From Panonychus citri (Eukaryota > Arthropoda > Arachnida > Trombidiformes > Tetranychidae), in contig NW_026515503.1 in NCBI RefSeq assembly GCF_014898815.1, positions 124,001 to 188,000 on the forward strand: 64,000 bases of DNA, written 5' to 3'. The stretch's first letter is position 1, and every line of letters begins with the position of its first letter. Below the pieces are notes generated by a model. That model did not search any database. It saw only the letters and a list, made by a program, of their open reading frames with translations, and was not told the origin of the DNA. The position numbers and the translations under genes were made by a program. Shown piece by piece: positions 12,562 to 21,294 of the stretch.

Positions 12562-13548
12562 TGTGAGGAAAATTTAATAAGAAAACTTATTAAAAGGAAA
12601 TCTTAAGTAATAAGAATGAGAAACAAAGGTAATTCGTATTGAATTAGATCTAAAGATCACAGGGTAAGAAATGATTATTGATTATCCGAAAGGATTAAAG
12701 ATTAATCTAACGATTAATATTGAAAGTTCCAAATGAATTTACTTAAGTAACGTTCACAACAATCAAGAATTCCAATCTGTCCACAACACAGATTATAATT
12801 AAGATTCGAATTCAGGATTCTGACAATGTGAGTAAGCATGTAATTAAGTTTATTGAAAATTGAAATTGGTTAACTGAAACTTTAGTTGAATGATATAATC
12901 AAATTACAATTGTAATTAAAACTGATAAAACAAAATCAAGAAAATTGAATCTAATTAAACTTAGAGAGTAAAGTACAATTATAATTATTAATTTCACTAG
13001 AGTGATCTTAACGTTTTCATTGTAAAACTTTATCTCTGCTGTTAATTCAATCAACATGAATTTTTAAAGACAAAAAGAAAGAAGATAATGAAAAGACAGA
13101 GAAGATAAAATTGGTTTTTCGAAGAGAAAAAGAAAGAGGAAGATTTTTGTCTTACTTTTTAACTTCAGTTTACAAAAGGAAATTATTAATTGAGTCAAAG
13201 GCAAAAGTCTTATCTCATTAGTGATAAGCTCACATTTTGAACCCTTGGGAAAATGGTAACTTTAGTTATACAAAAACAACTTCCATAAATGGTAAACCCA
13301 TAAGGTTATGTCGCGACGATAGTCTAGTTAACCATTTACTTAGAAAATGACAATAGTCAAAAAACGGTTGAAGTCAATACATTGAACTTGTGATTAAACA
13401 CAACCCATAATCAACTAATTGTCGTTAAATTGTGATTAAACTAAAGTTAATTAAAGTGAATTAAGAAAATAATTAAATTGTTTCAGTTAATTGTGATTAA
13501 GAAAATAAGAAAATAATTGAATCAGATGAGCTAAAAGGCTACCCTTCA
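12562..13548 (-). repeat. Element A 3' LTR (987 bp)
   Basis: Nearly identical to 22866-23856. The inner edge at 13548 coincides with the stop of the pol-accessory ORF, so the terminal codon of that ORF lies inside the LTR. The LTR contains an 8-bp-arm hairpin near its left edge (TTAATAAG ... CTTATTAA). Confidence 0.92.
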
Positions 13549-16500
13549 GTGCCCCAGTTTTTGATTAGGATTACTCTTCTGTTCAATTAATTGAGTATTT
13601 GATTGACCACCATTGTTACGATTATATGGAATAATTTGATTGTTTGTTTGATTCCATTCATCTGTTCCTGGATCTACTTCACTAACATGAATTCCAAAAT
13701 CTTCTGGAAGTGGAAGTGGATTTTCCTCCGTTGGTACAGCACATTTATCATAATCGTAAAAAGGTTCACCTTTAGGTCCATAGTGAGTAAAATAATTCCA
13801 ATTTTTAGGCCATTCGGCTTTCTTTTCTTTAACTCTTGTTGAGTAAATATCGAAAACTCTAGCGACTCGTCGATTGTTACATGTTGAATCTTGATTCTTA
13901 TTATGAATACCATCACCAATGAATCCACATTTTCTTTCAATCTCTTGCCAAAAGGCCATGTAAAGTTGACATGAAACTATTGCTTCAACAGCGGGTGAAT
14001 GTGGTCCACTTTTAATGGTGAATCCCTTGAAAACAAGGAAGGCTATTAAGCTCAATGAGCATGGAGTTTCATAATAAGGTGAAAAGAATTGGGTAATTTC
14101 CCTCATCTTAGGTCTGAGAAGATCGATTTCATCCTTTTGGAGACCAAGAGCTGTTAGTTGCATGATTAGATTAGTACCAACTAATTGTTCACATATCACT
14201 AGATAAGGAATCACTTGGTCACGAATTGATTGAAGATTCTTAGCATGTTTTAAGTCGCTATAACGAACACCATGATGATGAGTTTCTAAATGAATATTAG
14301 ATGAATATCTAACGAAACTTTCATAGATGATTTGTTGATGACCATTAACAATTACAATCCAAATTGGTCGTTGTCTAGTCTTTTCTCTCAGTCCTTGTTG
14401 AACTTGATATTGTTCATAGACACCAGCATAAGCCATATTAATAGAAAAGACCAAATCAGGATTTTCATGTTTTTCGGTGTTGATCTTAATCTTCTCAGCA
14501 TAATCATCAGGAAGAGTTGGAATTTGAATATGAGTTAATTTATTAAATACTTCAATTGATTCCTTGTATTTAATTGCTTGTAAATGAGCGAAACCTGAGT
14601 TGCTCGTTGATGATGATGTTGATGATGATGACGATCTTCTTTCCCGATAATTGTTATTAGTTGTTCTTTGAATTTCTCTCATTGATGGAAATCTTTTAGG
14701 AATGATTCTCATGAGAGTTTCAGCTGTATCATTTTCTACCAAGGAAAAAACATCAATACGGATAAATGGTAATCCTGGATCGTAATACTTTCTTGGTATC
14801 TCTTGATAAGTTCGTGATGGTCTAGGTGTTCCATAAGCACGAGTAGCCCATTCAGCCGATGCTCTGATGAGATAATCAGGAACTGAATAACTAAAAATGG
14901 TTCGGGGTTTGATGAAATCATCTGGTTTCGGTTTTTTACCATAAATTGGATCGAAGCCCAAGCTTTCAACCCATTCTTCTCCTTCATAAATCGGCTCTTC
15001 TGGATCTTTCCATCTACTATAAGTAAGATTAGTTAAACTCGTTCCAAGATTAGGAATGAAATTTCTAATATAATTAGGAGCAAGAAGAGGATCATTAGGA
15101 TTATTATCCCGTTCAATCAAAACGTAAGCATAACGTTTAAACTTTTCCTCATATCGCTCTGGATGAGTTTGACTTTTTGGAAGAGCATGTGATGAAGCTA
15201 TAGCTTTTTTCAAATGAGGAGGTAAAAATGATGAAATTGATTTTGGTAAATTGTTAAACTCTTTGATTGTTTCTCCATATTTGAATTTATCTTTGAGATT
15301 GAACTCGTATTCTTCATCGATTAATCCTCGTCTACAACTTGATTCATGTTTGAGAAACTCAGTAGTTTTCAATTGTTCACCACAACAATTACGACGACAG
15401 ATTAGTAAAGCTGAATTGTATCGTTCCAATGAAGATGATGAAGGCACTTTAGTGAATTTTGGATAATCATTTTTTGGAACAAATTTTACAATACAATTGA
15501 TTGTAATGCAAGCAGCTTTAGTTTGATGATCAGGGGGAGAAAAACCAAGAGTAACAATAGTTTGTCTTAACCAGAAAACACATTGAGAACAATACCATTG
15601 ATTACATGAGGAACAAATTATTGGTTCGATTGATATATGCTCACAAAGGTTACAACTTATAGTTGGTAAAAGTTCATGAATCTCTTCAAGAATGACCTTT
15701 GATAAAGGTAATCCTTTAGGAATATTATCAGTTTTTATCTTGTAAACTTCAGGTGAAGAAATGAGATTATGATAAATCTTTTCTAAGATTAGTCGACAAT
15801 ATTTAATCTTTTTCTCTTTTAACTTGAGAGCTTCTTTTTCTGCTTCAGCTCGAACCTCGAAAAACTTTTCCTTTGACATATAATCTGGTCTCACATCAGT
15901 GGGAATAGGAGCTGGAAACATGTTCGGAGGCCATGGATAATCTTTCGGTCCAGGGTAAGGACAAGGTCTTTCATGACGAAAAGTATTCGACATAGATGGA
16001 GGAGGTGGATATCGATATTTATTACCTTTAGGTTGATTTTTACTTTCTTGGTCATAACCACGATGGTGATTAGGTGAAGAAGTGGTCATTTTCAATTCAA
16101 CTTGTAGTTGTTGAACTTCATTGTTCATTGATGACCGATAAGTTTGTGCAGTTACAAGATTATCCATCGACTTATTTTTGTCATTAGATCGATTACTCGA
16201 AACTGGTTTCGATTGATATCTTGGTACATAAATTCCGGATGAAGTTGAAGGTGCATATGGATCGAAATCCAAAGGAACAGGATTAATAGGGTGTTGAGTT
16301 TGTCTATCGACTCGACTTTGAGATGAAAACTGTTCTTTTGTTTGGGTAGAAGTTGATGATGAAGAAGATGATCTTCTTTTTCCATACCTTTCGGTTGGTG
16401 GAGAACTTTGTCTTTTTCGATTCTCATAAGCCAAATATTCATCTTCTAATCTAAAAGATTCAAGCGGTTGTTTTGAAGCCGAAGGAAAAAATCGACGTTT

Positions 16501-16920
16501 ATTTGTCGGAGGCTCAACATAACTTGGATCAATCGAGATATCGATTTCATCTGAAGATGATGATTGAGAAGAATCCAAAGTAAAGTCTTTAAAGACAGAA
16601 TCAAGAGAAGAAGTTGGAGATCGTTGAGATGATTTAACCTCAGCTTCCATTGGTTCACTTGTTGGAACAGATTTTCTTGGAACAACAATTGGAACTAATT
16701 TATAACCGATAGGTGCAAAATCTTTCCATGATTCATTAGGAATTAAGATAACATCATTATCTTCACTTGGATTTTCACCACGATTATCAGAAACTTCAGT
16801 TAATTGAGTAACTGGATCAGGAACAGGAACTTCATTACCATCTTCATCAATACGAAAAATCAAAGTTGTTAACTTTTTCGTAACAGAATCAGTTGAATTT
16901 GGAGATTTTGTTGGTTCCAT
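13546..16920 (-). CDS. Element A accessory protein region: RING-like, TRAF-type zinc region and inactive ISG20/REXO-like fold
   Basis: An internal Met at 16920 would give 1124 aa. The order is a Ser/Pro-rich acidic N-terminal half, then a helical segment, then a RING-like cluster (CNLCEHISIEPIICSSC and following WYCSQC, near 15580-15655). Next is a C-x3-C-x12-H-x4-C TRAF-like unit near 15320-15410, then a long linker, then a domain that aligns with the exonuclease ORF of element B (roughly 13930-14450). Matching blocks include RPIWIVIVNG versus LPIWIGIVDQ and GPHSPAVEA versus GQHSPIVDA. The catalytic acids of the DEDDh family are replaced here: the D-x-E motif reads N-x-A, the second Asp is Gln and the last Asp is Glu. 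Only the His is kept, so a pseudoenzyme is inferred. The domain identification is by eye. Confidence 0.68.
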   Translation of the reverse strand: MEPTKSPNSTDSVTKKLTTLIFRIDEDGNEVPVPDPVTQLTEVSDNRGENPSEDNDVILIPNESWKDFAPIGYKLVPIVVPRKSVPTSEPMEAEVKSSQRSPTSSLDSVFKDFTLDSSQSSSSDEIDISIDPSYVEPPTNKRRFFPSASKQPLESFRLEDEYLAYENRKRQSSPPTERYGKRRSSSSSSTSTQTKEQFSSQSRVDRQTQHPINPVPLDFDPYAPSTSSGIYVPRYQSKPVSSNRSNDKNKSMDNLVTAQTYRSSMNNEVQQLQVELKMTTSSPNHHRGYDQESKNQPKGNKYRYPPPPSMSNTFRHERPCPYPGPKDYPWPPNMFPAPIPTDVRPDYMSKEKFFEVRAEAEKEALKLKEKKIKYCRLILEKIYHNLISSPEVYKIKTDNIPKGLPLSKVILEEIHELLPTISCNLCEHISIEPIICSSCNQWYCSQCVFWLRQTIVTLGFSPPDHQTKAACITINCIVKFVPKNDYPKFTKVPSSSSLERYNSALLICRRNCCGEQLKTTEFLKHESSCRRGLIDEEYEFNLKDKFKYGETIKEFNNLPKSISSFLPPHLKKAIASSHALPKSQTHPERYEEKFKRYAYVLIERDNNPNDPLLAPNYIRNFIPNLGTSLTNLTYSRWKDPEEPIYEGEEWVESLGFDPIYGKKPKPDDFIKPRTIFSYSVPDYLIRASAEWATRAYGTPRPSRTYQEIPRKYYDPGLPFIRIDVFSLVENDTAETLMRIIPKRFPSMREIQRTTNNNYRERRSSSSSTSSSTSNSGFAHLQAIKYKESIEVFNKLTHIQIPTLPDDYAEKIKINTEKHENPDLVFSINMAYAGVYEQYQVQQGLREKTRQRPIWIVIVNGHQQIIYESFVRYSSNIHLETHHHGVRYSDLKHAKNLQSIRDQVIPYLVICEQLVGTNLIMQLTALGLQKDEIDLLRPKMREITQFFSPYYETPCSLSLIAFLVFKGFTIKSGPHSPAVEAIVSCQLYMAFWQEIERKCGFIGDGIHNKNQDSTCNNRRVARVFDIYSTRVKEKKAEWPKNWNYFTHYGPKGEPFYDYDKCAVPTEENPLPLPEDFGIHVSEVDPGTDEWNQTNNQIIPYNRNNGGQSNTQLIEQKSNPNQKLGH

Positions 16921-19900
16921 AACTTTAGTTAAATCAATCACTTTTCCACTTTTACACAAGTAAAACTTTACAAGTAAAATGAATTCACTGAAATATGAAT
17001 AATTTTGGTGATGAGATTGTAACAAATAAATGGATGAGATTTGATGAAGGTAAGAATTAAAAATTTGAGTAAAAAGTTGAAATAATTGAAACACTTGAGT
17101 GATGTTAAGTTGACCAAAGACGACTTTGAACTGGTTAAGTAAAGAAGATAATTGGAAGATAAAAGTGAGATCTTCTTTTCTCTGTTTTCTCAAGAAAGAT
17201 GATGACTTATGAAAACAATTTGCAATCACTTGAGTGGTGAGAAAATTTCTGCGATCATTTGAATAATTAACAAGAGTTAAATCAACTTTGGTTATCAATT
17301 TACTTTTGTGATCATTTGCTTCTGAAGTAAATGTGATCGGGTTAACATAACAAAAATTAACAAAAGTTAAATTACTTGATTGATTTTGTTTATATTTCGC
17401 TCTAGTGAGTCTTTGATTGTTATTTGATGAATCGATAACTTGTTGTTGACTAATTAGTCGATCAGCGGTGTTATATGTTTTCCTCTTGTTTAAATGAAAA
17501 TCATCAGATTGATTTGTTTGTGTATTATCGTCAATTTGTTCATTAATTGGAATGGAATCAACAGATTCATTGGACTCAATTGACTCATTATGAAGACTAT
17601 TATCATTTCCAATGACATTGGGTAAGTTGGAAGAAACCATTTGATCCGAATTATTTTGATTATCGTTATTAGTTAATTTAACATGATCCAAATTTTCTGG
17701 TTCTAACCAATGATTTGATTCAATGTTGAAATAATGATCTCTCAATCTTTTCATGCTTTCACTCAACTCTCCTCTGAACAATTTTGAATTCATGACATTA
17801 GCAGTAAACAAATCAAATTCTTCTGAATTCGGATTCAATAACAATAATGATCCTTTTTTCATACCATAAATCATATACGGTCCATGGTAACGTGGTAGAA
17901 GTTTCTTTGAAATGTCTTTCGATTTTGATTCATTTTTTAACCAAATGAACTCACCAATTCGATAAGGAGGTCGTTGATGTAATCTTCTTATTCTGTCAAT
18001 CTGATAATTTTGTTGAGCTTTCAATCGAGCGTATGCGATTTTCTTAGCTTTAGCTTGAGATAAAATTGATTTTCTATCCAATTCCAAGTGATTATCAAGT
18101 GAATCTCTTGGTTGTTGTCCAAAGACAAGAAAGTAAGGAGAAAATCTCGTAATTTTATGTACAGATGTATTGATAGCATAAAGCGAACGTTCCAAACTTT
18201 TATCGAAATTATTAGTTCCATGTTCAGTAACTAATGTTCTTAACCGTTCAGCTATCGTTCGATTAGCTCGTTCAACAATTCCTTGTGACTGCGGATGATA
18301 TGGAGTAGAAATTTCATGTTTGATATTTAAATTCATTAAATATTGATGACACTTTTCCGATAGGAAATTTGTACCACGATCAGTTTGAATGACTTTCGGT
18401 TGACCAAATAAGTTGAAGAATTGATCAAGAAACTTGATAACAGTTGTAGCGGTTTGATCTCGATAAGATTTAGCATAAACAAATCTAGATAATGTATCTA
18501 CCAATACTAAGATTATTCGTTTAGTGTTTCCAATAGTAATTGGTCCTTGTGCATCTAATTCCAATCGCTCAAAGTTATTCTCAGGAATAGGTTTGGAACT
18601 TGGTTCAACATAAATAATTGATGTTGGTTTTGAAACCGAACAAGTTTCACAATTATTACAAAGTTGAACTATCGCATGAAACAAATTTTTCATATAATAT
18701 CGTATAGATATTGCAAGAAAAGTTTTCTCGGGGCCGAAATGTCCACCAGTTTGCGACGAATGATAGAATTCAAAAAGTTGCTTAAGTATCTCATGATTGA
18801 TTATTACTTTTGTTGGAGCATCATCATCAATAGATTTTCGATGAAGCAAGTGATTTTTTAAAATGTATTTCTTCATAATCGATTGATTACCATTCTTAAG
18901 CTGATCGATAATTGTTTGACAATCAATATCTTTGCTTTGAAAATTCAAAATCTTTTCACGTAAAGTATCAGTTTCAACAGTAAAAAGTAGAATCGGTGGA
19001 GATCCAATATCCAAAGATGGATTTTCCAAAGCAAAATTTACCACGTTCAGACCAAAATCGTAAATTTCTCTATCGACATTCAACAAATTTGTTATTGAAT
19101 AAACTTTTTCAAGATATTCTTCTTCAGGGTCAATTATCTTTCTATGTTCCCATTCTGTTTGCACTCTAGAGAGACAATCGGGAGCATGTAATGAGCCTTT
19201 TTTGTATATCACTTTGAACTTATATTGTGATAACATAATAGACCAGCGTTGTAATCGTGCGTTTTTAAAATTTACTTTTGTTATCGTACAAAGCGCATGA
19301 TGATCAGTTTCAACTATAAACTCTTCACCTTCCAGGTAATGTTTATATTTTTCAACACCAACAAGAACAGCATATAACTCTTTTTCAGAGACTGAATAAT
19401 TAATTTGATGTTTTTGTAATTTTTGGCTGAAGAACGAAATCGGAAGCCAATCTTTAACGTTCTCAATCGGAGTCTCTTTAGAGTAATCAGGTGAATTTCG
19501 ATCTTCCTGTAACAGAATTCCACCAACAGCGAAATTTGATGCGTCAACAGAAATCTTCCTTCTCATCTCGGGATCGAAATGTACCAACATTGTTGTTGTA
19601 ATCAATGAATTTTTCAAGGTGTCTAAAGCCTTTTTATCTTCAGGAAGTAATTGAAACTTTCTCTGTTTAGATATTATTCGATATAATGGAGCAGCGAGAG
19701 TCGAATAATTTTTAATGTATCGAGAAAAATAATTGTAACATCCAAGTATGGATTGTAGTTGTTTCGTCGTTTTAGGATAAGGCAATCGTTTAAGAGCTTC
19801 GACCTTCTTTGGATCAGGTCTAATCCCTTCGCCATTGACCAAATGACCAAGTAACGGGATTTCAGTGTAACCAAATTTGCATTTTTCTAACTTTACCTTT

Positions 19901-20913
19901 AGGTTGTATTTAGAAAATCTCTCAAGAACAATTTCGGTTTGCTTGAGTAATTCTTCCCAAGTTTGTCCAAGTACCGGAACATCGTCAAAATAACCAATAC
20001 AATTCTTTAATTGTAAACCATCCAAAACTTTGTTGATCATATTTTGAAATATGAATGGAGCACCAGCTAAGCCCATTGGAAGTCGTTTATATTGATATTT
20101 AGCATCAGGTGTAACGAAAACAGTTTTTTCTCTTTCACCTTTGGGCAATTCAATTTGATGGTAACCTTGAGCCAAATCAAACATATTGAAGTATTTGGTA
20201 CCACGAACTGCTTCCATAATATCATCGATTCGAGGCATTGGTTGGGCTGCAAATCTAGTGATTCGATTAACTTGACGAAAGTCAATTACCAATCGCGGAG
20301 TACCGTTAGGTCTCGGAACCAAAAGAGCGGGTGAACCTCCATCAGCTTCTGAAGGCTCAATTATATCAGCAGATAAAAGTTCATCCATCACTTGCTTAAA
20401 AGCCAATCTTCGTTCTTTATTAGCTGGATAAGGTTTTTGATAAGGTATCACATTATCACCAATATCGATTTTTACTGGACAAACATCATTAGGTACAAAT
20501 CCAAGATCACGTTTTCCTTTACTAAAAACATGTTCATATTTAGTGAACAGATTAACCAAATCTTTCTTTTTATCTTTGGATAAATCACTATTAATTTGCA
20601 ACAAAACTTTCTCTTGAAAAGTTAAATTGTTTTCCGAAATTGTTAGAACTGGTTGATAAGATTTTAACTGTAATCCACCAATTTTCATAAGAAATGAATT
20701 TTCGTGTTCCTTAAGAATTTTACATGGTCGTTCTGAATGAGAATCTTTATCTAGATCCAATGGTATACGAAGAGAGGGATGTAAAATTGAATTCGTCTCT
20801 TCAATTGTACAAAAGCGAAAGCGAAAATTAGCATCGAAACAATCACCATGAGGTGTTTCATGAGCGTAAACGTAATGTTCATATCCATTTGAATCAATTT
20901 TCATATAAAACAA
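13546..20913 (-). CDS. pol: Element A Pol (RT-RNase H-integrase) in one frame with accessory region, 2455 aa
   Basis: The first ~1030 residues are Ty3/gypsy Pol. RT motifs run from about 145 to 330, with the catalytic GYFDD near residue 305 and the LPMGL motif before it. RNase H is at ~450-560. The integrase HHCC zinc region (H-x5-H then CX2C) is at ~714-755, and the D-D-E core includes TDRGTNF and QGIVERANR. A GPY module is near 1010. The frame then runs on without a stop through about 300 low-complexity residues into an extra ~1120-aa region described separately. A pol ORF over 2400 codons is far longer than the usual ~1000-1200. Whether the fusion is translated as such or the downstream part is made from its own start at 16920 is unknown. 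Confidence 0.88.
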   Translation of the reverse strand: MFYMKIDSNGYEHYVYAHETPHGDCFDANFRFRFCTIEETNSILHPSLRIPLDLDKDSHSERPCKILKEHENSFLMKIGGLQLKSYQPVLTISENNLTFQEKVLLQINSDLSKDKKKDLVNLFTKYEHVFSKGKRDLGFVPNDVCPVKIDIGDNVIPYQKPYPANKERRLAFKQVMDELLSADIIEPSEADGGSPALLVPRPNGTPRLVIDFRQVNRITRFAAQPMPRIDDIMEAVRGTKYFNMFDLAQGYHQIELPKGEREKTVFVTPDAKYQYKRLPMGLAGAPFIFQNMINKVLDGLQLKNCIGYFDDVPVLGQTWEELLKQTEIVLERFSKYNLKVKLEKCKFGYTEIPLLGHLVNGEGIRPDPKKVEALKRLPYPKTTKQLQSILGCYNYFSRYIKNYSTLAAPLYRIISKQRKFQLLPEDKKALDTLKNSLITTTMLVHFDPEMRRKISVDASNFAVGGILLQEDRNSPDYSKETPIENVKDWLPISFFSQKLQKHQINYSVSEKELYAVLVGVEKYKHYLEGEEFIVETDHHALCTITKVNFKNARLQRWSIMLSQYKFKVIYKKGSLHAPDCLSRVQTEWEHRKIIDPEEEYLEKVYSITNLLNVDREIYDFGLNVVNFALENPSLDIGSPPILLFTVETDTLREKILNFQSKDIDCQTIIDQLKNGNQSIMKKYILKNHLLHRKSIDDDAPTKVIINHEILKQLFEFYHSSQTGGHFGPEKTFLAISIRYYMKNLFHAIVQLCNNCETCSVSKPTSIIYVEPSSKPIPENNFERLELDAQGPITIGNTKRIILVLVDTLSRFVYAKSYRDQTATTVIKFLDQFFNLFGQPKVIQTDRGTNFLSEKCHQYLMNLNIKHEISTPYHPQSQGIVERANRTIAERLRTLVTEHGTNNFDKSLERSLYAINTSVHKITRFSPYFLVFGQQPRDSLDNHLELDRKSILSQAKAKKIAYARLKAQQNYQIDRIRRLHQRPPYRIGEFIWLKNESKSKDISKKLLPRYHGPYMIYGMKKGSLLLLNPNSEEFDLFTANVMNSKLFRGELSESMKRLRDHYFNIESNHWLEPENLDHVKLTNNDNQNNSDQMVSSNLPNVIGNDNSLHNESIESNESVDSIPINEQIDDNTQTNQSDDFHLNKRKTYNTADRLISQQQVIDSSNNNQRLTRAKYKQNQSSNLTFVNFCYVNPITFTSEANDHKSKLITKVDLTLVNYSNDRRNFLTTQVIANCFHKSSSFLRKQRKEDLTFIFQLSSLLNQFKVVFGQLNITQVFQLFQLFTQIFNSYLHQISSIYLLQSHHQNYSYFSEFILLVKFYLCKSGKVIDLTKVMEPTKSPNSTDSVTKKLTTLIFRIDEDGNEVPVPDPVTQLTEVSDNRGENPSEDNDVILIPNESWKDFAPIGYKLVPIVVPRKSVPTSEPMEAEVKSSQRSPTSSLDSVFKDFTLDSSQSSSSDEIDISIDPSYVEPPTNKRRFFPSASKQPLESFRLEDEYLAYENRKRQSSPPTERYGKRRSSSSSSTSTQTKEQFSSQSRVDRQTQHPINPVPLDFDPYAPSTSSGIYVPRYQSKPVSSNRSNDKNKSMDNLVTAQTYRSSMNNEVQQLQVELKMTTSSPNHHRGYDQESKNQPKGNKYRYPPPPSMSNTFRHERPCPYPGPKDYPWPPNMFPAPIPTDVRPDYMSKEKFFEVRAEAEKEALKLKEKKIKYCRLILEKIYHNLISSPEVYKIKTDNIPKGLPLSKVILEEIHELLPTISCNLCEHISIEPIICSSCNQWYCSQCVFWLRQTIVTLGFSPPDHQTKAACITINCIVKFVPKNDYPKFTKVPSSSSLERYNSALLICRRNCCGEQLKTTEFLKHESSCRRGLIDEEYEFNLKDKFKYGETIKEFNNLPKSISSFLPPHLKKAIASSHALPKSQTHPERYEEKFKRYAYVLIERDNNPNDPLLAPNYIRNFIPNLGTSLTNLTYSRWKDPEEPIYEGEEWVESLGFDPIYGKKPKPDDFIKPRTIFSYSVPDYLIRASAEWATRAYGTPRPSRTYQEIPRKYYDPGLPFIRIDVFSLVENDTAETLMRIIPKRFPSMREIQRTTNNNYRERRSSSSSTSSSTSNSGFAHLQAIKYKESIEVFNKLTHIQIPTLPDDYAEKIKINTEKHENPDLVFSINMAYAGVYEQYQVQQGLREKTRQRPIWIVIVNGHQQIIYESFVRYSSNIHLETHHHGVRYSDLKHAKNLQSIRDQVIPYLVICEQLVGTNLIMQLTALGLQKDEIDLLRPKMREITQFFSPYYETPCSLSLIAFLVFKGFTIKSGPHSPAVEAIVSCQLYMAFWQEIERKCGFIGDGIHNKNQDSTCNNRRVARVFDIYSTRVKEKKAEWPKNWNYFTHYGPKGEPFYDYDKCAVPTEENPLPLPEDFGIHVSEVDPGTDEWNQTNNQIIPYNRNNGGQSNTQLIEQKSNPNQKLGH
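13549..13563 (-). other. Element A polypurine tract (weak)
   Basis: Directly upstream of the 3' LTR the minus strand reads AAAAACTGGGGCAC. This is purine-rich with a G run but not a perfect PPT. Position rather than composition makes the call. Confidence 0.5.
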
Positions 20914-21209
20914 ATGAATGAAAGTATTTCTAAAAGGAAAATTGGTTGAAATTCATCAACAATAGTAATTTTAATTACTCGAAATCCTTCGATTCCTGGA
21001 TGTTTAACTGCTGCATAAGCAAATCCAAGAGATTGAGTTGTTCCTGAAATTCCGTAAATCGGAGTTGATTGTGGAACAATATTGACTCCAAATTTTCGTG
21101 CAAGATTATGATCAAGCACAGAGGCAGTAGCTCCAGTATCAACTAGAACTCTATAAGTATTAATCGGTCGACGAAGTGGAGATTCAATATTAAGGGTACA
21201 AAGAGACAT
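20901..21209 (-). CDS. PR: Element A aspartic protease
   Basis: The 102-aa frame carries the retropepsin active site VLVDTGATASVLD near residue 20-35, which cleaves the polyprotein in family members. It is in a different frame from both Gag and the following pol ORF. It overlaps the start of pol by 13 nt, where reading the other frame gives a smooth continuation, so a ribosomal frameshift or a single-base indel near 20910-20960 is likely. Confidence 0.8.
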   Translation of the reverse strand: MSLCTLNIESPLRRPINTYRVLVDTGATASVLDHNLARKFGVNIVPQSTPIYGISGTTQSLGFAYAAVKHPGIEGFRVIKITIVDEFQPIFLLEILSFICFI

Positions 21210-21294
21210 ATACTCAAGTAAAGGATCACCTTTATTAGTAAGAATGGGGCATTAACATCTTGTCTTATAACGTAACTAAAGGAAGTTGGAATAC

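Noticed and set aside
13546..13940. Alternative-frame ORFs inside element A pol and accessory region
   Set aside because: They are shadows of the 2455-codon frame and show no domain.
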